Assembly: GCA_030601745.1 (NCBI GenBank)
Contig: JAUWBI010000001.1
Span: 1 to 64,000 of the forward strand
Source of the DNA: Phycisphaerae bacterium
Lineage (GTDB): Bacteria > Planctomycetota > Phycisphaerae > Sedimentisphaerales > Anaerobacaceae
Length of the DNA stretch: 64,000 nt
Direction: 5' to 3'
Below the pieces are notes generated by a model. That model was not told the origin of the DNA, made no database searches, and saw only the letters and a list, made by a program, of their open reading frames with translations. Of the stretch, positions 63,698-64,000 are shown piece after piece (the first letter of the stretch is position 1; each line of letters opens with the position of its first letter). The translations under genes were made by a program, and so were the position numbers.

Positions 63698-64000
63698 CTA
63701 CTCAACGGCCCTTAACAGGTAATAATCTATTTTAACCAGCCGTTCCTGCAAAACACCGTCGGCATCAGTTGCAAATATCTCTATCTTCGCAGGAACTAAA
63801 ATGCCCCCCTTTTCAACCTCTTTATAGTCATAGCCGCGAACCGCTAAAAACTTTTCCTCACCAGCACCAACAAACCAGAGCATATCAATGCGAGCGGTGC
63901 CGGTGTTCTGACAGAAAACGACCTTAGGCCAATATGGAATATCAGCAAGGATAAGGTCATCAGCAAGAATCTTCTCTCGTCCAGCCCCTCGGAGGGGCGG
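63698..64000 (-). CDS. Partial gene running off the right edge
   Basis: An uninterrupted frame of about 100 codons enters from the right edge and ends at 63698. Visible parts are EKILADDLILADIPYWPK, VVFCQNTGTARIDMLWFVGA, EEKFLAVRGYDYKEVEKGGI and a tail ILVPAKIEIFATDADGVLQE. The beta-rich pattern with PAKIEIF recalls lipoprotein-sorting or outer-membrane carrier proteins, but I cannot assign it. The first codons at the edge lie within a GC hairpin repeat, so the upstream part may be non-native. It is co-directional with the exopolysaccharide genes. Confidence 0.5.
   Translation of the reverse strand, partial: PPLRGAGREKILADDLILADIPYWPKVVFCQNTGTARIDMLWFVGAGEEKFLAVRGYDYKEVEKGGILVPAKIEIFATDADGVLQERLVKIDYYLLRAVE

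Overview
The window looks like a chromosomal segment of a Planctomycetota bacterium, most likely Phycisphaerae/Sedimentisphaerales. This is inferred from the protein families; there is no rRNA in the window. The signs are: tandem prepilin-like proteins with an H-X9-DG C-terminus; several secreted proteins ending in paired dockerin-like calcium loops (pattern DFDxDGDxDLxDLxxFxxxWL); an exosortase/EpsI/Wza/Wzc exopolysaccharide locus with a PEP-CTERM tail; Tat- and lipoprotein-exported enzymes; and abundant dispersed short repeats that translate spuriously into K/N/Q/T-rich peptides. No tRNA, rRNA, CRISPR array, transposase or prophage was recognised.

Layout. 0-3.3 kb: repeats, then an AT-rich, overlapping minus-strand operon of dGTPase (dgt), a poly(A)-polymerase-like nucleotidyltransferase and an Mrr-like nuclease. 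This is the best candidate for an undescribed, possibly anti-phage, system. 3.6-6.7 kb: surE-tdh-kbl (nucleotidase plus threonine catabolism) behind a near-consensus promoter. 6.7-10 kb: a recombining prepilin-like gene array with duplicated perfect-consensus promoters and one decapitated copy. 10-15 kb: a membrane/NTF2-like protein, a secreted BNR_4 protein (possible polysaccharide lyase), a secreted ADP-ribosylglycohydrolase-fold protein, and hisF. 15-19 kb: an ECF sigma factor coupled to an anti-sigma-like membrane protein, then a B12-domain protein behind a nested inverted repeat. 19-23 kb: a repeat field and an AT-rich accessory patch including a TIGR02391 protein. 23-29.4 kb: cimA, a pentapeptide-repeat/ion-channel fusion, a B12-binding radical SAM protein, a repeat field, and a PTS IIA protein.

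29.5-48 kb: a lamin-tail gene remnant; a secreted C45 acyltransferase/PqaA/dockerin fusion flanked by direct repeats; glycogen phosphorylase behind a possible structured leader with a terminator; a 1370-aa FG-GAP/dockerin/DUF3160 protein; a short pheT; an RDD protein; a Tat-exported enolase-superfamily enzyme; two small lipoproteins (VOC and PEGA); and a Ycf46-like AAA ATPase. 48-50 kb: a secreted seven-repeat TolB-like protein whose PEP-CTERM sorting tail is cut off by an in-frame TAA. 50.2 kb: a stand-alone class III cyclase-like protein.

51-64 kb: a minus-strand exopolysaccharide/exosortase block in transcription order: Wza-like exporter, exosortase, EpsI, a giant TPR protein (split by a one-base deletion), Wzc-like BY-kinase, and a UDP-sugar epimerase. 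It plausibly couples polysaccharide export to PEP-CTERM protein sorting. A truncated gene runs off the right edge.

All functional statements rest on motif recognition by eye; no database search was run.
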